Positions 1-12,447 are shown, counted from the first letter of the stretch. The stretch is DNA of 64,000 nt from Coenobita brevimanus (GCA_032717465.1 CM064655.1:18087335-18151334); one strand, 5' to 3'. A program made the numbers and translations. The notes: a model not told the origin generated them from the sequence alone.

Positions 1-1
1 A

Positions 2-1579
2 TGTTGTCAATATGATGGATACCTCGGGCTGGACCTCCTTCAGAAACTCCACGCAACCATTGATTGTTATCAACGTCGCCTCCACTTCAGTCCAGCCCAC
101 CCCAACCAAGCATCCACCAACAAGGAAAAAAAAAAAGAAGGAAAAACAACACCACCACCCCCACACCACCCACACACACACCACCCTACAACACTCACCC
201 TCCCCAACCCACCTGTACATGTACCCACCCCAACCTCACTAAATGCCTCACTTCATCCCCCTCCAACCCCATCCCCCATTCCACCCTTGCTACCCCAAAC
301 TCCCTCATTCCCTGCCACTATTGCTTCCACCCTTACCACTCCACTTCACCACGAAGCGTGGGTAACACTCACCAGACCCTCAGGCACATCAGTCCTTTTT
401 TCACCGTCCATCCCCACCGGACCCCTATCATCCTGTTTAGTTTCCCCTACTTTCCTTCCCCCCCACGCCCACCAAATCCGTGTCGCGAATCTCGCCACAA
501 CACCATTAACTCTGCCTCGAGGACTCATCATTGGTGATACAGAAGAGGCAGAACCATGCTCAACACCACCCCCCAATCACCCCACTCTCACCAACATACC
601 ATCACATCTATCCCCTTCCCAATCAAACAGCCTCCACCAACTACTGGACTTTCAGGACTTATTCTCCGCCGGCCCGACCGACCTTGGCCATACCACCTAT
701 CTCAGCCATGAGATTCATACTACCGGACCTCCCATTCGCCAACCATCGTGCCGAAAAAAAAACAAACAGCGGACAGAAGAAGACCGGCAGGTCCAGGAAA
801 TGCTCGATGCCGGTGTCATCTCAAACTCCACTAGCCCATGGTCCTCACCTGTAGTACTCGTGCGAAAAAAGGACGGAACCATGCGTTTCTGCGTCGATTA
901 CTGCAGAGTGAACGACATTACCATCAAAGACGCTACACCACTACCCAGGATCGACGACTCCCTAGACTCCCTCCACGGATCGACATGGTTCTCTACCCTA
1001 GACCTGCAATCAGGCTACTGGCAGGTTCCAGTCCACCCCGATGACAAACACAAAACTGCCTTCTCAACATCAAACGGGAAGCATTACGAATTGAACGTCC
1101 TTCTCTTCTGACTCTGCAACGCCCCTGCCACGTTCTCCCGCCTCATGGAATCTGTGCTGAGCGGACTCACCTGGGAAACCTGTTTGGCTTACCTCGATGA
1201 CATCATAGTTTTCAGCCACACCTGGGCCGACCACCTCCACCGCTTCAAACAGGTATTCCAGCATATACGCCAGGCCGGGCTCAAGCTAAAACCCACAAAA
1301 TGTGTTCTAGCTGAACAATCAGTCTCCTTCCTCGGACACCTGATCAATGCAGAGGGCATCTCTCCCGACCCCGACAAGCTACGTGCAATCGCCGACATTC
1401 CCCCACCCCGCGATGTGCACGAAACCAGAGCCTTCCTAGGATTAACCTCCTATGACTGGCGTTTCATGAAAGGTTTTGCGGACATCGCCAAACCCTTGTA
1501 CGACCTTACCAAGAAAGGAGAACCTTTCGTCTGGACAGAACCCAAAAAAATGCATTCACCACCCTCAAAGCCAAACTGA
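2..1579 (+). pseudogene. A1 pol: protease end, spacer and reverse transcriptase
   Basis: Positions 2-110 encode the C-terminal end of the aspartic protease (YDGYLGLDLLQKL, then ATIDC). A Pro/Ser/Thr-rich spacer of about 200 residues separates it from the RT, as in B, E and F. The RT opens with EEDRQVQEMLDAGVI near 778 and has the substrate-pocket motif STLDLQSGYWQVPV and the catalytic YLDD at 1190-1201. It ends with the FLGLTSY motif before RNase H. A TGA at 1109-1111 replaces the glycine expected in the LPFGLCNAP motif. A one-base deletion in the A run at 1544-1550 shifts the frame into RNase H. Both defects mean no functional polymerase can be made from this copy. Confidence 0.88.
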
Positions 1580-1990
1580 CCTCCGCCCCAGTCGTTGCCT
1601 TCCCAGACTACAACCTGCCGTTCCACCTGTATACTGACGTCTCACTCCTCGCCATAGGGGCGGTCCTTGCACAAGTCCAAGACGGCCGCGAACACATCAT
1701 CGCCTGTGCCAGCAGCACCTTAAACTCTGCGGAAAGGAATTACATGGCCACCAAACGTGGATGCCTAGGAATTATCTGGTAACTCGAGTACTTCCGCTCG
1801 TACATCTCAGGCACCCATGTGATTGTCATTACTGATCACCAGTCCCTACAGTGGTTGCGCCAATCCAACACCACAAATGCACAACTCACACGATGGCGAG
1901 AAACTTTCGAGGAATACGACTTTGAAATATCGTACCGTCCAGGCAAGCTCCACACGAACGCCGACGCCCTATCACAATTACCCATCAACG
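1551..1990 (+). pseudogene. A1 RNase H domain
   Basis: After the frame change at 1544-1550 the RNase H domain continues in another frame. It includes LYTDVSLLAIGAVLAQV near 1628 and TDHQSLQWL near 1834, which carry the acidic residues typical of Ty3/Gypsy RNase H, and ends with RPGKLHTNADALSQLP. A TAA at 1780-1782 interrupts it right after a tryptophan, where the related copies continue with ALQYFRAYLSG. The domain would normally remove the RNA template during reverse transcription. Confidence 0.82.
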
Positions 1991-2709
1991 CCATCTCAGC
2001 AGAACCAGACCTTATCAAAATGTGGCAAGATAAGCAACGCCCTACCTGGATCCCGCCAAACATTTTCAGCAAACTCCACCTGCACAGCAAACACCTGTTC
2101 GACCCCAACGGCCACATCATCCTAAGCCCCACCACCGCCCACGACACCATGCTGCACCTTCACGCCAACAGTGGCATTCACCTGGGCACTAAGAAACTCA
2201 CTCAAGTGTTCAATGACATGTATTGGACACCGAACCCCACCACCATCGCCAAGGACATTATACAATCCTGCCGCGTGTGTGCTTTAGGAAAAGACATCAC
2301 CCGCACACCAGGCCCATCTGGAAAACTAACAGCAACAAAACCCTGGCAACTACTTTCCCTCGACGTCGTCGGACCCCTCACGCCCAAAACAGGATATAAA
2401 TATATAATCACCTTCGTTGACGTCTATTCTAAGTTCATAATAGCATGCCCCGCAAAAGATCACGGTGCAGTATCCGTCGCAGATGCTTTAACTCACCACG
2501 TATTCCCATACTTTGGCATTCCCCAGGCCTTACACTCCGACAATGCACCAGAATTCACAGGAAAAGTCTGGCAAGAATTAGCAAAAATATTCGGGTTCCA
2601 CATCTCCCACTCATCCCCCTACTGGCCCCAGGGCAACAGCATCTGCGAAAGAAGTCATCGCTCCCTCCTCAATCAGGTCCGCACTCGCATCATGCAAAAC
2701 AGGAAATGA
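1819..2709 (+). pseudogene. A1 integrase (H2C2 finger and DDE core)
   Basis: The open stretch carries the end of RNase H, then an H2C2 zinc-binding module (H..H in HLHANSGIHLG, CRVCALGK). An rve-type core follows with the three catalytic acids in LDVVGPL, HSDNAPEF and PQGNSICERSH. Integrase inserts the retrotransposon cDNA into the host chromosome. The frame is lost at about 2705: related copies B and F read on into DDDWPAHVKIVQWG, which appears here in another frame just past the stop at 2707-2709. All catalytic residues are still present, so the damage is in linkage to the rest of pol, not in the core. Confidence 0.88.
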
Positions 2710-4194
2710 AGATTGGCCTGCTCATGTCAAAATTGTACAATGGGGCCTAAACACATGCCCACGAGAAGACGACATAACACCCCACGAGCGAGTATTCGGG
2801 GAAACCCCGCTTCTCCTACCCCTCCGCCACCACCTCCAGCCACTCACCCCGCCCTCCACTACAGACCCACTCCACCACCTCAAACGCCGCCTCCACCACC
2901 TGCAAACACAACAGGACCTTACGCCTGACACCAACCACACCAACCCCTACAAACCAGGCCAATCCGTTGTCGTGGCACAACTCCCTACCCCAAATAAGAT
3001 CTCACCCCGATTCATCGGCCCCTTCACCATAACCCAAGTCCCCAACCCCTATCAAGTAATCATCAATCAGCAAGGCCAAAACCGCACGTATCGGAATCGC
3101 CACGTGCGACCCTTCCACCCACCCAACAATGACCACCCCCACACCCACGTGCCCCGCACCTCTGCCCGCACACCTGGCCACACAGACACTTCCGAGAATT
3201 ACCCCCCAAACTCCTACTCCTACTACTTCTCACTCCCACCCGGCACCTCAGCTACAACCACACCATCCCCCATCACACCTGATCCCGACTCACCACATCC
3301 ACCATCCCCATCGCCACCCCCGCCCAGCACCACCACCCACTCACTGCCTCCGACACCTCTCTCTACCACCCATCTCCATACCACCTCCCACTCAACGTTG
3401 CCTCCACCACCTGCCTCACCACCGCCGCCTCAAGCCACTACCTCCTCACACCGCACTCCTCAACCCCCTGCCACCTGCACCCACACCACGCCCTGACCTA
3501 CCCCATCAAACACTCTCCCCCTCCCCCGCGACCATGCCCACTATACCCGCCACACCGCACTGCCACCCGCCTCACCCCCCAACAGCCGCACACCCTCACC
3601 ACCACCACGTGCACAACCACCCTCACCACCCACACCCACACTCACCACCACCACTACCAGGTCTGGTCGCCTCTCATGCCCACCATCCAGATACATCCCA
3701 ACACCACCCCCCAGTGAATGCCCAGCCCGCCACCCACCACCACAAACCCCCCCTCCCCCAAACACCTCCCCCATCACCCTCCCTCTCCACCAAACACGAT
3801 GGAAAACCCCCAAATCCCAATTCCCTAAAGTGCAATCCTCCACCCACAGACCCATTCCCCATAAAAGCACCTACCCACCATCACTCGCCAGCATTCAGCT
3901 ACTGCCCTCACACCAGGCACCAACCACCACGATGAGGATCAACCGAATCCACTGGCTACCCTACAACCAGCCACCCATCAAGATCCGACAGATGCCCCAG
4001 CTTCTCCGTCACCTACGCCACACAAACCGCCCATCCTCCATCCGCCTCTTTTTCAACCCAGCCCGAGAACCAAACACCATAACCAACCACTGGACGAACC
4101 TCCTGCAACACCTCACCCCGACCCACAAGATGTTCACTACCACCACCTACCACCTGCAGTCACGGGGTCGTGACTTTTTCACAGACGACGGTGG
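2710..4194 (+). pseudogene. A1 integrase C-terminus, proline-rich linker and terminal module
   Basis: Downstream of the integrase core is a GPY/chromodomain-like segment (QLPTPNKISPRFIGPFTI, then NRHVRPFHP, around 2980-3120). About 700 bases of Pro/Ser/Thr/His-rich coding-like sequence follow, open in more than one frame because of its composition. The last 300 bases (3900-4190) encode a module ending in HLQSRGRDFFTDDGGK that aligns with the same end of B and E. Its final codons run into the purine-rich tract next to the LTR. Frame shifts make the reading discontinuous. Function of the terminal module is unknown. Confidence 0.7.
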
Positions 4195-6353
4195 TAAAAT
4201 GCCCGCCGCCGGACCATCCACCCCGCCACCCCCCACCCCACCACCGGGCCACCACCACCCCAGGAAGGGACAACAGGGGGGCTAATGACCCAGGGCAAGA
4301 GGGTCACCCAACTACCACTGATCTGTGCCCCTTTTCCCCGCAACTGCCCCGACACCTGGTGAGCCAGGATCGGAGACAACCTCACAGGTGGGCTAACCAT
4401 CGACAGCAGTGGGGTGGGACTGAGCAAGAATCAGTCCCTAGTAACTTTTTGGCGACGGCCATAGTTACACCCCTCAAGGGCAGGAGGCCCTTCAGTGAGC
4501 CACGAGGTGTCCCCACCTCTGCCACGTCCAGGGTAAGAGGCCCTATAGTGAGCCACGAGGGAGCAATACCCTCTGCCACATACACAGTGAGCCACGAGGG
4601 AGAAATACCCTCTGCCACAAACAGGGCAGGAGGCCCAACGGTAAGCCATGAGGGGCCAGTACTCTCTGCCACTTACACAGTGAGCCACGAGGGAGAAATA
4701 CCCTCTGCCACATACAGGGCAGGAGGCCCAGTAGAGAGCCACGAGGGAAAAACACCCTCTGCCACATACCCAGTGAGCCACGAGGGAGCAATTCCCTCTA
4801 CCACATACAGGGCAGGAGGCCTTTTAGTGAGCCACGAGGGGCCAGTACCCTCTGCCACACACACAGTGAGCCACGAGGGAGAAATACCCTCTGCCACATC
4901 CAGGGCAGGAGGCCCTATAGTGAGCCACGAGGGGCCAGTACCCTTTGCCACCCCAAGGGTAAGAGTCCCTAGTAGAAAGCAAAAAGTGGGTCCCAGGGTA
5001 AAGCAACCTGGAGCCACGGCTGTGACAGAGACAGGAGAGAGAGTCGCTTCCGTGCTGCCCTCCCTGTATATAGGAGAGGACACGGTCTCCGTGTGCACTC
5101 CACCTTCAGCGTTCCCCTGTGGGAATAGCTGGACACCACTCGGGAGAGTTGCCCCAAAGGTGTCACCAGAGTGGAGGCAAAGTCCAAGTCCGGACCTGCC
5201 TCCTACTCCTGGGAGATTCTTGTCTTCTCCAGGCACCAGCAGGAGATGAGGCTGCAGCCCAACTCTGACGGCGCATCCCCTGGCAGACCTCCACAGCCCC
5301 AGGACCCCCAGGCGAGCCCAGGAGCCTACAAGTGAGAGTAACGCTGGCCCCCTCACCCCGCGGAGCCTCCGACGCCAGACCCGCCTCCTCCAACTGTTTG
5401 GCCCTAGCCCCGAGGGCCACCTCCCAGGTCGAGGCCCCCAGACAGGCGGGCCTCCCTGCACCCCACCGACGAGCCTCTGAGATAAGGGTCTACCTTCAGG
5501 TCGAGGCCCCAGATAGGAGGGCCTCCCTGCAACTCATCGACGGACCGGACCCGGGTAGTGACTCCCCTGCGGGTAGTGTGTTGCCCGCCACGGGTAGAGT
5601 CCCCTGAGGTCCTCCCCCTCGACCAGAGTGACAGAGTGAATTAACCCAGGAAAAACGGGTAGATCAGTGACGCCCCTTAGACCTAAGTAAACCCGAGAAA
5701 GAGGAACAGCAACAGTGACAGAGTTACATAGTGTGATCCATATGAAATCAACAGTTAAGTGTTATTAATCCCAATAAACTCACATGTCCCTTAAAGGAAA
5801 GTAATTCAACAATAGTAAGTAAAGTATTATCTCCCTCCCAGAATAAAGGAGTTTCCCGTAAGTGTGAACAGCAGCCAGGTGCGCGGGAAACCCAAAACTC
5901 CATAAACAGTGTCGCCGCATCTAGTTAACTGTGCCGAGTTTCATGATCCGCACCCTGCCTTTCTTATAGTAATATTCCTCCCCCAGACTCTTAACCTTGT
6001 GTATTCCTTTTGCTACTGTGAGTATAAATATTTTGGGTTTTAATGAAAGACAATCACCCCCACTTATAGAACCACAAGCCATTGTTATAGGTGATCATAT
6101 TGTGTGTTGAGTACAGTGGTATCTCGTGTCATCCCTACCTAACTCTGTGTCTCTGTATCCTATATCCTAAATATCACTCTGTATCATATTGTAACGGTTT
6201 TAGAATTAAGGTAATAGATGTGTTAAGGTATACTGCCTAGTTTTTATGTCCTGTTCCTTTGTTGGTGCTTTACTTCCGGTCCGGAAAGAGGACTCCGCTC
6301 AGTCGCTAGTGTTTTTAGGGCGAGGAGTCGACCTAAAAACACTCAGCATAACA
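4195..6353 (+). mobile_element. 3' LTR of A1 (A-type LTR, copy 1)
   Basis: The LTR starts at TAAAATGCCCGCC directly after the purine-rich GACGGTGG and ends with AGCATAACA. The same start and end recur in eight other places in the window. Inside are a 54-bp-type minisatellite (4467-4970), a stretch with CTTATAGTAATATTCC near 5962 that matches the TATA region of the other copies, and a terminal stem-loop (GTGTTTTTAGG pairing with CCTAAAAACAC, 6309-6342). Long frames here, such as 4170-5249, are products of the minisatellite and not genes. Confidence 0.87.
4467..4970 (+). repeat. U3 minisatellite of A1 LTR
   Basis: Imperfect tandem repeats built around GTGAGCCACGAGGG, CCCTCTGCCAC and GGGCAGGAGGCCC. 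Units are multiples of three bases, so open frames run through the array on both strands. The same array type is in the LTRs at 19812-21919 and 47515-49878. Confidence 0.85.
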
Positions 6354-6944
6354 CATATGGTAGTTTTTTATCTGTCCTATATATAATGAAATGTGGTGTG
6401 TCACCTATGGATTTATTTATAGATCCATTAATTGAGGCTTCTACTCTGGGAATCCAATCATCCTAGCTTGCATAATTTTCACTGAGAATGTGTCGTTTTT
6501 TGTTTTGTCTCTCTACTAACCCATTCGATGCTGGGTGATAGGCTAAAACGTTAACCTTTTTCATGTTGTATTGTTTACATATTTCTTGTAAGATCTCAGA
6601 ATTAAATTCTCCACCATTATCACTTATTAGTACCTTTGGGGTAGTAAAGCGACATATTACATTATATGTTATTGCCTTTGTTAGTCTCTGCTGTCTTATC
6701 TTGAATTGGAGCTAAAATGACATAAAGGGAAAAATGATCCATTGCTACGAATAGGTATAGGTTATTATTGTATGATAATGGCATCTTGAGTAAATCAACA
6801 GCGACAACGTCCCATGGTTGATGTGGTACAGGGTAATTACCCATCGGTGCAGGAGTGATTGGGTATCCTTTGTGTTTTGTACATGATTCGCATCTGTCTA
6901 TATGATTGTTTATATCTTTTCGTAATGAAGGCCAGTAATATAAC
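6354..6944 (-). pseudogene. D integrase, core part
   Basis: On the minus strand this reads YYWPSLRKDINNHIDRCESC, the C2 half of the H2C2 finger, then HQPWDVVAVDLLKMPL with the first catalytic aspartate, and on to a region corresponding to DNGGEFNSEIL and RVNVLAYHPASNGLV. The order matches the rve core of Ty3/Gypsy integrases. The open frame covers only 6662-6844 because of stops on either side. The right edge is the ATAAC target site of the LTR at 6945; the left edge is the end of A1. The H2 half of the finger is on the far side of that LTR at 9041-9130. Confidence 0.82.
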
Positions 6945-9040
6945 TGTAATGCTGTGTTTTTAAGGCGACTTCTTGTCGTAAAAACACTAGCTACTGAAGC
7001 GGGGTCCTCTTTCTAGACCGGAAGTAAAGCACTAACAAAGGAACAGGACATAAAAACCAGGCAGTATACCGTATCACATCTATTACCTAGGTCCTACTCA
7101 TAACAGTACACATAGAATGATATTTAGGATACAGAGACACAGAGATACAGAATTAACACTTGGCTTCACAGAATGATCATATGCACTATCATTATTACAC
7201 AGGGAGATTGCGAGCATTCTTTAATAGGGTTCTTATGTCCTTGGAGGTAATATATAAATGGGGTTGTTCACGTTAGGTTCTTTAATGGGATTCTTATGTC
7301 ACTTGGAGGTAATATATAAATGGGGTTGTTCACTGTAAGAATACAGAGATTGAGAGTCTGGTTCAGGGATATTACTATAAAAGAGGTAGGGTGCGGATAG
7401 CGACACTCGACACTGTCACCTGGTCTCGGAGACACGTACACTTATCTTTCGACCCGCCCGCGCTCCTACCTCTAGACTCACAGAAAACTCCCTGGTTCCT
7501 TAATGTGGGGAGGGAGTCGAGGGACTAAAACAATTCACAAAATGCACTTTCTGCCCTGATAGCACTAGATTCTAGTGGGCCACTGTTTACTACATTCTCC
7601 TGCGTAGGCACTGTCACTGTTCTCCTGGTTACTGTCACTGTCACTGTTTCCCCTTGTTTCCTGGGTATAGTCACTATCACTGTTGCACTTAGGATACAGG
7701 GAGGCTCTCCTGTCCGGGGGCCTCGACCTGATAGGCGGCCCTCGTGTTAGGGCCGCGCCGGTGGGGTGCAGGGAGGCCCTGTGGTCTGGGGGCCTCGACC
7801 TGATAGGTGGCCCTCAGGACTGGGGCCGAACAACCGGAGCAGTCGGGCCTGTTTCCTCTGACTCCGGGGAGTGAGGGAGCCTGGATCGCCTTCGTCGTGG
7901 GTTGTGGAGTCGGGCCTGGGTGTCCTGGGACTGCGGGTACCAAGAGGGAGAGGCGCCGTCAGGACTGGACTGTGGCAGCGTCTCCTACGGGGCTCCGGCA
8001 GGAACAAGGAACTCCCGGGTGTGGGCGGTAGGTCCGATATCGGGCCTTGCCACCACTCTAATGTCTCATCTGGGGCTATATTCTCGGATGGCGATGGAGG
8101 GCTCCCCGAAGGGAAAGAGTCTAGAGGAGGACTCACGTTGCCCGTGGTCTCTCGAGTGTGTCTGGAGGCCTGAGCCGGGGATCTCCTTCCCCTATTGCAC
8201 ACCTTGGCTGTGGCCGTGAACTTGCCCGGCATATGGGGTACACCTATAGGGTGATCGGTGTCGCCCTTTCACCGTGGCAAGGTACTGCCGGCGTGGTGTT
8301 CCTCCCGTAGTAGGAGACAAGCCAGAGGGAGGGGCACAGAGGCTGCACTCTCTCCAATACGGACTGATCCTACCTGCAGGGAATTCTCTACCCTGGTACG
8401 TGCCCCGGCCAGAGCTGAGTGTCTGCCCGTACGGAAGACAACTAACAGGCGAACTGGTTCGCCCGTCCGTTGCGGGTGGGTACCGACCCCGGGACGTCGC
8501 TTCCGTAATAGGGTAGTGCTACACGTACAGCAGCAGGGGCTCCTTACCCTGGTCCGTATTCTGGCCGTAGCCGAAGAACAGCAGGAGAGGGATGCACTAG
8601 GGCAACTCTCTCTCCCTGGTGTGTTAAGACCGGAGCCTGGGGTTGCTTTCCCCTTTGCACACTCTGTTAGGCCGTAGCCTAGGTTTGTCTGTCTCTTTTT
8701 ACTTTTGTTTAGGCTGTAGCCTTGGGCCTCCTGCCTTTGGGCCTCCTGCCCTAGAGGGTGTAACAAAGCCGTCAATATGGTGTTACCTGGGACTGATTTA
8801 ATTTCAGTCGCACCCCTATTCTGTCGATCACTGCTCCGCCCGCACAGTAGTTCAGTTCCCCTGATCACCTGGGGTTGGGGCACTTGCGGGGAATAGGGGC
8901 TCAGGGCCGTGATGCCCTGATGACCCTCTTGCCCTGGGTCATAAACCTCACCAGTGTGTCCTCCTGGGGTGGTGGTGGGGTGGCGGCTCGGTGGTGGTGT
9001 GGGGGGTGGTGAGGTGGGAGGTCCTGCGGCGGGCATTTTA
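6945..9040 (-). mobile_element. Solo LTR, A-type copy 2, in D integrase
   Basis: Reverse-strand LTR from TGTAATGCT to CATTTTA, flanked by ATAAC at 6940-6944 and 9041-9045. The flanking D protein is continuous once the LTR and one ATAAC are removed. The minus-strand reading carries the stem-loop near 6960-6990 and the TATA-like CTTTTATAGTAATATCC near 7375. There is no internal element sequence, so this is a solo LTR left by LTR-LTR recombination or a lone remnant. The long minus-strand frames at 7747-8232 and 8269-9036 are within the LTR and are not considered genes. Confidence 0.9.
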
Positions 9041-10053
9041 ATAACAACTGGGCTTGTTTGAATGTCTTATCCTTTCCAGGATGTCCTGCATGTGGGCTAT
9101 CGTGTATCGTTCGTAATACTTGGGGTATCATGTCATTAGGTACTACCAACTGGTTAGTATTTCTTTGGCGTTTTGGTTGTTTAGAGTTAATCTTGTATAA
9201 TGTATTATTGACCATTGTGAATTGTTCGAGTGGTACATGCAGTTTGGGTAATTGTATGTCATCTCCACTTTCTAACTTGTATATAACTTTAGACCATATT
9301 GGGTCAAGTCTTTGTGCCTTTGCGATATCATCGTGGTTTGGGATATTTCCTTTGAGATCTAATGCCGCGACCTGAATTGTGTTCGGATTCCTAGATAATG
9401 CGTCAGTTACTATGTTCATTTTACCTTGTATATAATGAATTTGTACATTGTAGTTTTCAACTGTACATTTCCATCTTGCTCTCCTCCCAGAAAGGAGTTT
9501 TTCTTTAAACATACCCACTAGTGGTTTATGGTCGGTGAATAAGTGGATTTCGTAACCATATACCAAATCTCGAAACTTTTGTAATGCAAAAACCACTGCA
9601 AGTGCCTCTAAGTCTGTAGTGGAATAATTTTTCTCTGCACCTTTTGTTTGTCTGCTGGTAAATGCAATTGGTTGATTCTTTCCTCTTTTATCTTCCTGCA
9701 TCAGTACAGCCCCTAATCCTTTAACTGATGCGTCTGTACAAATAAGATATGATTTTGTATAATCTGGATATGCTAAACAAGGTGCATTTGTTAGTTTAAT
9801 TTGTAGATTGTTAAATGCCCTTCTTTGTTCTTCTTCCCATTGGAATATAGCATCTTTTTTGAGTAGTTGGAATAGAGGAAAGGCTATACGAGAGAATTGT
9901 GGTACGAACGACCTATAGTACCCAGCTAGACCTAAAAATTGTCTAACTTCGTCAGTCGTAGTGGGTTCAGGAAAATCTCTCACTGCCTGTATTTTGTCAT
10001 CAGTGGTGTGAATACCATTAGAACTTAATTTGTGGACTTAAAAATTTATTTCC
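9041..10053 (-). pseudogene. D pol: RT end, RNase H and H2C2 finger
   Basis: The minus-strand frame from 9983 encodes the RT connection (RDFPEPTTTDEVRQFLGLAGYY), an RNase H with CTDASVKGLGAVL, TDLEALAVVF and TDHKPLVGMF, and a linker ending at TDALSRNP. The first half of the H2C2 finger follows (RTIHDSPHAGHPGKDKTF). It is the best preserved part of D, about 310 residues without a break. At the left it runs into the ATAAC target site of the solo LTR. At the right it meets the TTAA of the piggyBac element, with a one-base defect close to the junction (FLS..HKLSSNG). Confidence 0.88.
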
Positions 10054-10080
10054 TTAACCCCTACACCGCGGGCGTGTTTA
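10054..10080 (+). repeat. piggyBac left terminal inverted repeat
   Basis: TTAACCCCTACACCGCGGG pairs with the right end at 13831-13850 apart from small differences. A nearly identical left end recurs at 47385 in a truncated relative. Confidence 0.88.
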
Positions 10081-10893
10081 CCAATGTTTTGCGTGTCCCG
10101 CGGGGTTATTCGGGCTCCAACAGACTCTCAAAAAATATTTGCCAAAAATCAGTTATTAGTCCTAGAATAAAAAAATTACATATGCTTATGGCACATACCT
10201 TCAGCTTTCTCCTGGAATGTTTGTTCTTCGTCGGTTACCGTAGGACTTGTGGAGACCTCTGAAGTAGGGTAACAAAGTCTCCACTTCACACTTCCCGACA
10301 ACCCGTAATATGATTACCACAGCCATATATAAACACTATAAACACTATTCTATGATTTTCAAGTAGTCTGGGATCCATACTAAAAAAAAAAAAAAACACT
10401 GTGCAACCAATGGAAATTACAAGCGCGTGTGATCGTCGCACTTGCGCTAGTTCGCTCTTGGTACTCTGTCATTTATTATTCATAAAACCCCTCACACTTT
10501 ATATTTCTATTACTATATCACACTTATATATATCTGGAGTCTTTCTCCATAAGTTTCCTTCAGTCGTATTAGTTTATTGTCACTGAAGTCATTCAATTTT
10601 TCATTCAGTAAAATACGTAGAGAGCCACGGATTCACTTTCACTGTTATAACAAATTATTTGTACTCATATTCTTATATTACTAATTACTTACATTACTAT
10701 TTACATTTTCTATTGTATTTTCAATATTTACCCTTCTATTTTACTTACACTATGTTATTCACTGTCACTTTCAGTAAGATAAAACTATAATACACTGTTC
10801 AATCATATGTACTGAACATCCATTGCTTTCACCTGCTATTTACACATTATTTACACATTATTTCCAAATCATTCTAATTCCACACTTGCACTG

Positions 10894-12420
10894 TTAGAAC
10901 TGCTTCTGGCTGTGGTAATCGAAGAAGCAGGTAACACAGAGGGGAACCTGGCACTCAGCGCACTGCCAAGAGGTGCGTTTGTGCTCAGGTGTGCGGCAGG
11001 TGGTATGCGCACATACCTGACACCTGCGAATCGCAGCCTTCCTTTTCCCTGTGGCAGGCATAAGCTCAAGTCCGTGCCGATCCATATACGCCCTCTGCTC
11101 AAGTCGGTCGGAAAGTGTTACTAGATGACGCCTTGGAGTTGCTGCTGTCACCCTACCATATCTTTCCAGCAGCTGCTGGACACAAGTCCTGGCGAACAAC
11201 CTCAGGGAGAAGGACTTGGGTGGCTTGACCTTCATCTTGTACAGGATGAAGGCGTTCAGCATTGTCATATCTATGAGATGCAGAAAAACTTTCCTGTACC
11301 ACCTAGTATTCTTCCTGAGGCAGTCGATCTCACCAATCATCATGTCGGACTTGTCCACCAGCCGCATGTTGATATTATAGTCCAACACAGCATCAGGTTT
11401 CATCACAGGTTCGCCTGTCCTACGGTCGACCTTCCCACTGTCTCTCATCTCCCCCTTATGTACGGTGGTGAGCATGTGCACGACCCTCTTGTCATGCCAC
11501 CGTATTGCCAGCATCTTCTCAGACTTGCGTAGGTGCACGTCTCCTCGTTGCGAGGTTCCTGCCTCTGGGAATTTGGGGAAGTGGGCACGATTACTTTTCA
11601 CAGTGCCGCAAGAGCCAATGCCGTGCTCAGAAAGGTATTTGGCAAGTTTCGGTGCTGTATAGTAGTTGTCTGTATACAGCACATGATTCCCACCAAAATA
11701 CTTTTCTAGGAGCACTTTCACTACACAGCCTGAGAAGCCAAGGGGGTGTGTTTTATCCAGATCGACAGTGCTGGCTGAATATATGACGAAGTCAAGGATG
11801 TACCCCGTCTTACAGTCGCACAGTACAAAGAACTTAATTCCAAAGCGATGGCGTTTGCTTGGAATGTACTGAACAAATCGAAGACGTCCTCTGAACAAAA
11901 CCAAGGATTCGTCAATGACAACCTTCTGAAAGGGGTGGAAGAATGACATAAACTTATCCTTCATTCTGCTCAGAATCTCCCGGATCTTCCAGTGTGGGTC
12001 GGTTTGGGAAGGTACATCGTTGTCGGCAAAGTGCAGGTTTCCCATGATGTTCCGGAAGTGATCTCTGGCCATGTACTTATTGAAGGTGGGTGAGGGTAGT
12101 AAGGGGTCCATGGACCAGTATTCTTCCAACTCATGCTTCTTGGAGTGTGGCATGAGAAGCATGAGGGCAAAGAACACATACAGCTCCTGCACTCCCAGCA
12201 TGGACCACTGTTGCATCTTGGCTGCACCTGTACCACTTGCAGCACGTTGTGATTCATACCTGTTGGTCTCATCACATATGTGCTGTATGACTTCGTCATC
12301 TAGGAAGGCCAAAAGGTAGTCGACACACTCAGCATTTTCGTCCATAGTGAAGGCAGGCTGAACTCCTGAGGAGCTCTCATCAAAAACTAAATTTTCTGGC
12401 ACAAAATCTGACCCTTCCAT
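10894..12420 (-). CDS. piggyBac-family transposase, main body (PGBD4-like)
   Basis: Uninterrupted 508 codons. The DDE catalytic triad of piggyBac transposases is visible as D170 (VVIDESLV), D251 (LYTDNYYTAP) and D356 (RLVDKSD). The N-terminal part has the family's ELYVFFALMLLM and YWSMDPLL region. The C-terminus holds a cysteine/histidine cluster at residues 467-503 (CQVC, CRTPEH, CAEC, CVTC) as expected for the zinc-binding domain that reads the transposon ends. The enzyme excises and reinserts the element at TTAA without leaving a footprint. An upstream in-frame segment (12448-13122) is separated only by one TGA, so the listed start is probably not the native one; native length would be near 740 residues. 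Confidence 0.92.
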   Translation of the reverse strand: MEGSDFVPENLVFDESSSGVQPAFTMDENAECVDYLLAFLDDEVIQHICDETNRYESQRAASGTGAAKMQQWSMLGVQELYVFFALMLLMPHSKKHELEEYWSMDPLLPSPTFNKYMARDHFRNIMGNLHFADNDVPSQTDPHWKIREILSRMKDKFMSFFHPFQKVVIDESLVLFRGRLRFVQYIPSKRHRFGIKFFVLCDCKTGYILDFVIYSASTVDLDKTHPLGFSGCVVKVLLEKYFGGNHVLYTDNYYTAPKLAKYLSEHGIGSCGTVKSNRAHFPKFPEAGTSQRGDVHLRKSEKMLAIRWHDKRVVHMLTTVHKGEMRDSGKVDRRTGEPVMKPDAVLDYNINMRLVDKSDMMIGEIDCLRKNTRWYRKVFLHLIDMTMLNAFILYKMKVKPPKSFSLRLFARTCVQQLLERYGRVTAATPRRHLVTLSDRLEQRAYMDRHGLELMPATGKRKAAIRRCQVCAHTTCRTPEHKRTSWQCAECQVPLCVTCFFDYHSQKQF

Positions 12421-12447
12421 CCACGCGAAAGCGTCCAGGATTCCCTG

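Larger units (their letters stand above)
1..6353 (+). mobile_element. Ty3/Gypsy LTR retrotransposon A1, 5' part outside window
   Basis: The window opens inside the retropepsin end of a Ty3/Gypsy pol region. Reverse transcriptase, RNase H, integrase, a proline-rich tail and a 3' LTR (4195-6353) follow in the usual order protease-RT-RNase H-integrase. Gag and the 5' LTR lie to the left of the window. Several stops and frame changes show the copy is dead. The 3' LTR ends in AGCATAACA and is followed at once by integrase sequence of a different element (D) on the other strand, so A1 was inserted into D. Relationship to elements B, E and F is clear from protein similarity along the whole pol. Confidence 0.9.

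Noticed and set aside
3129..3935. Proline/histidine-rich 268-codon protein
   Set aside because: Shadow frame of the C-rich linker in A1 pol; related copies use another frame.
6354..6660. Envelope gene for element D
   Set aside because: The sequence is still integrase; anything downstream is replaced by A1, so no envelope claim can be made.
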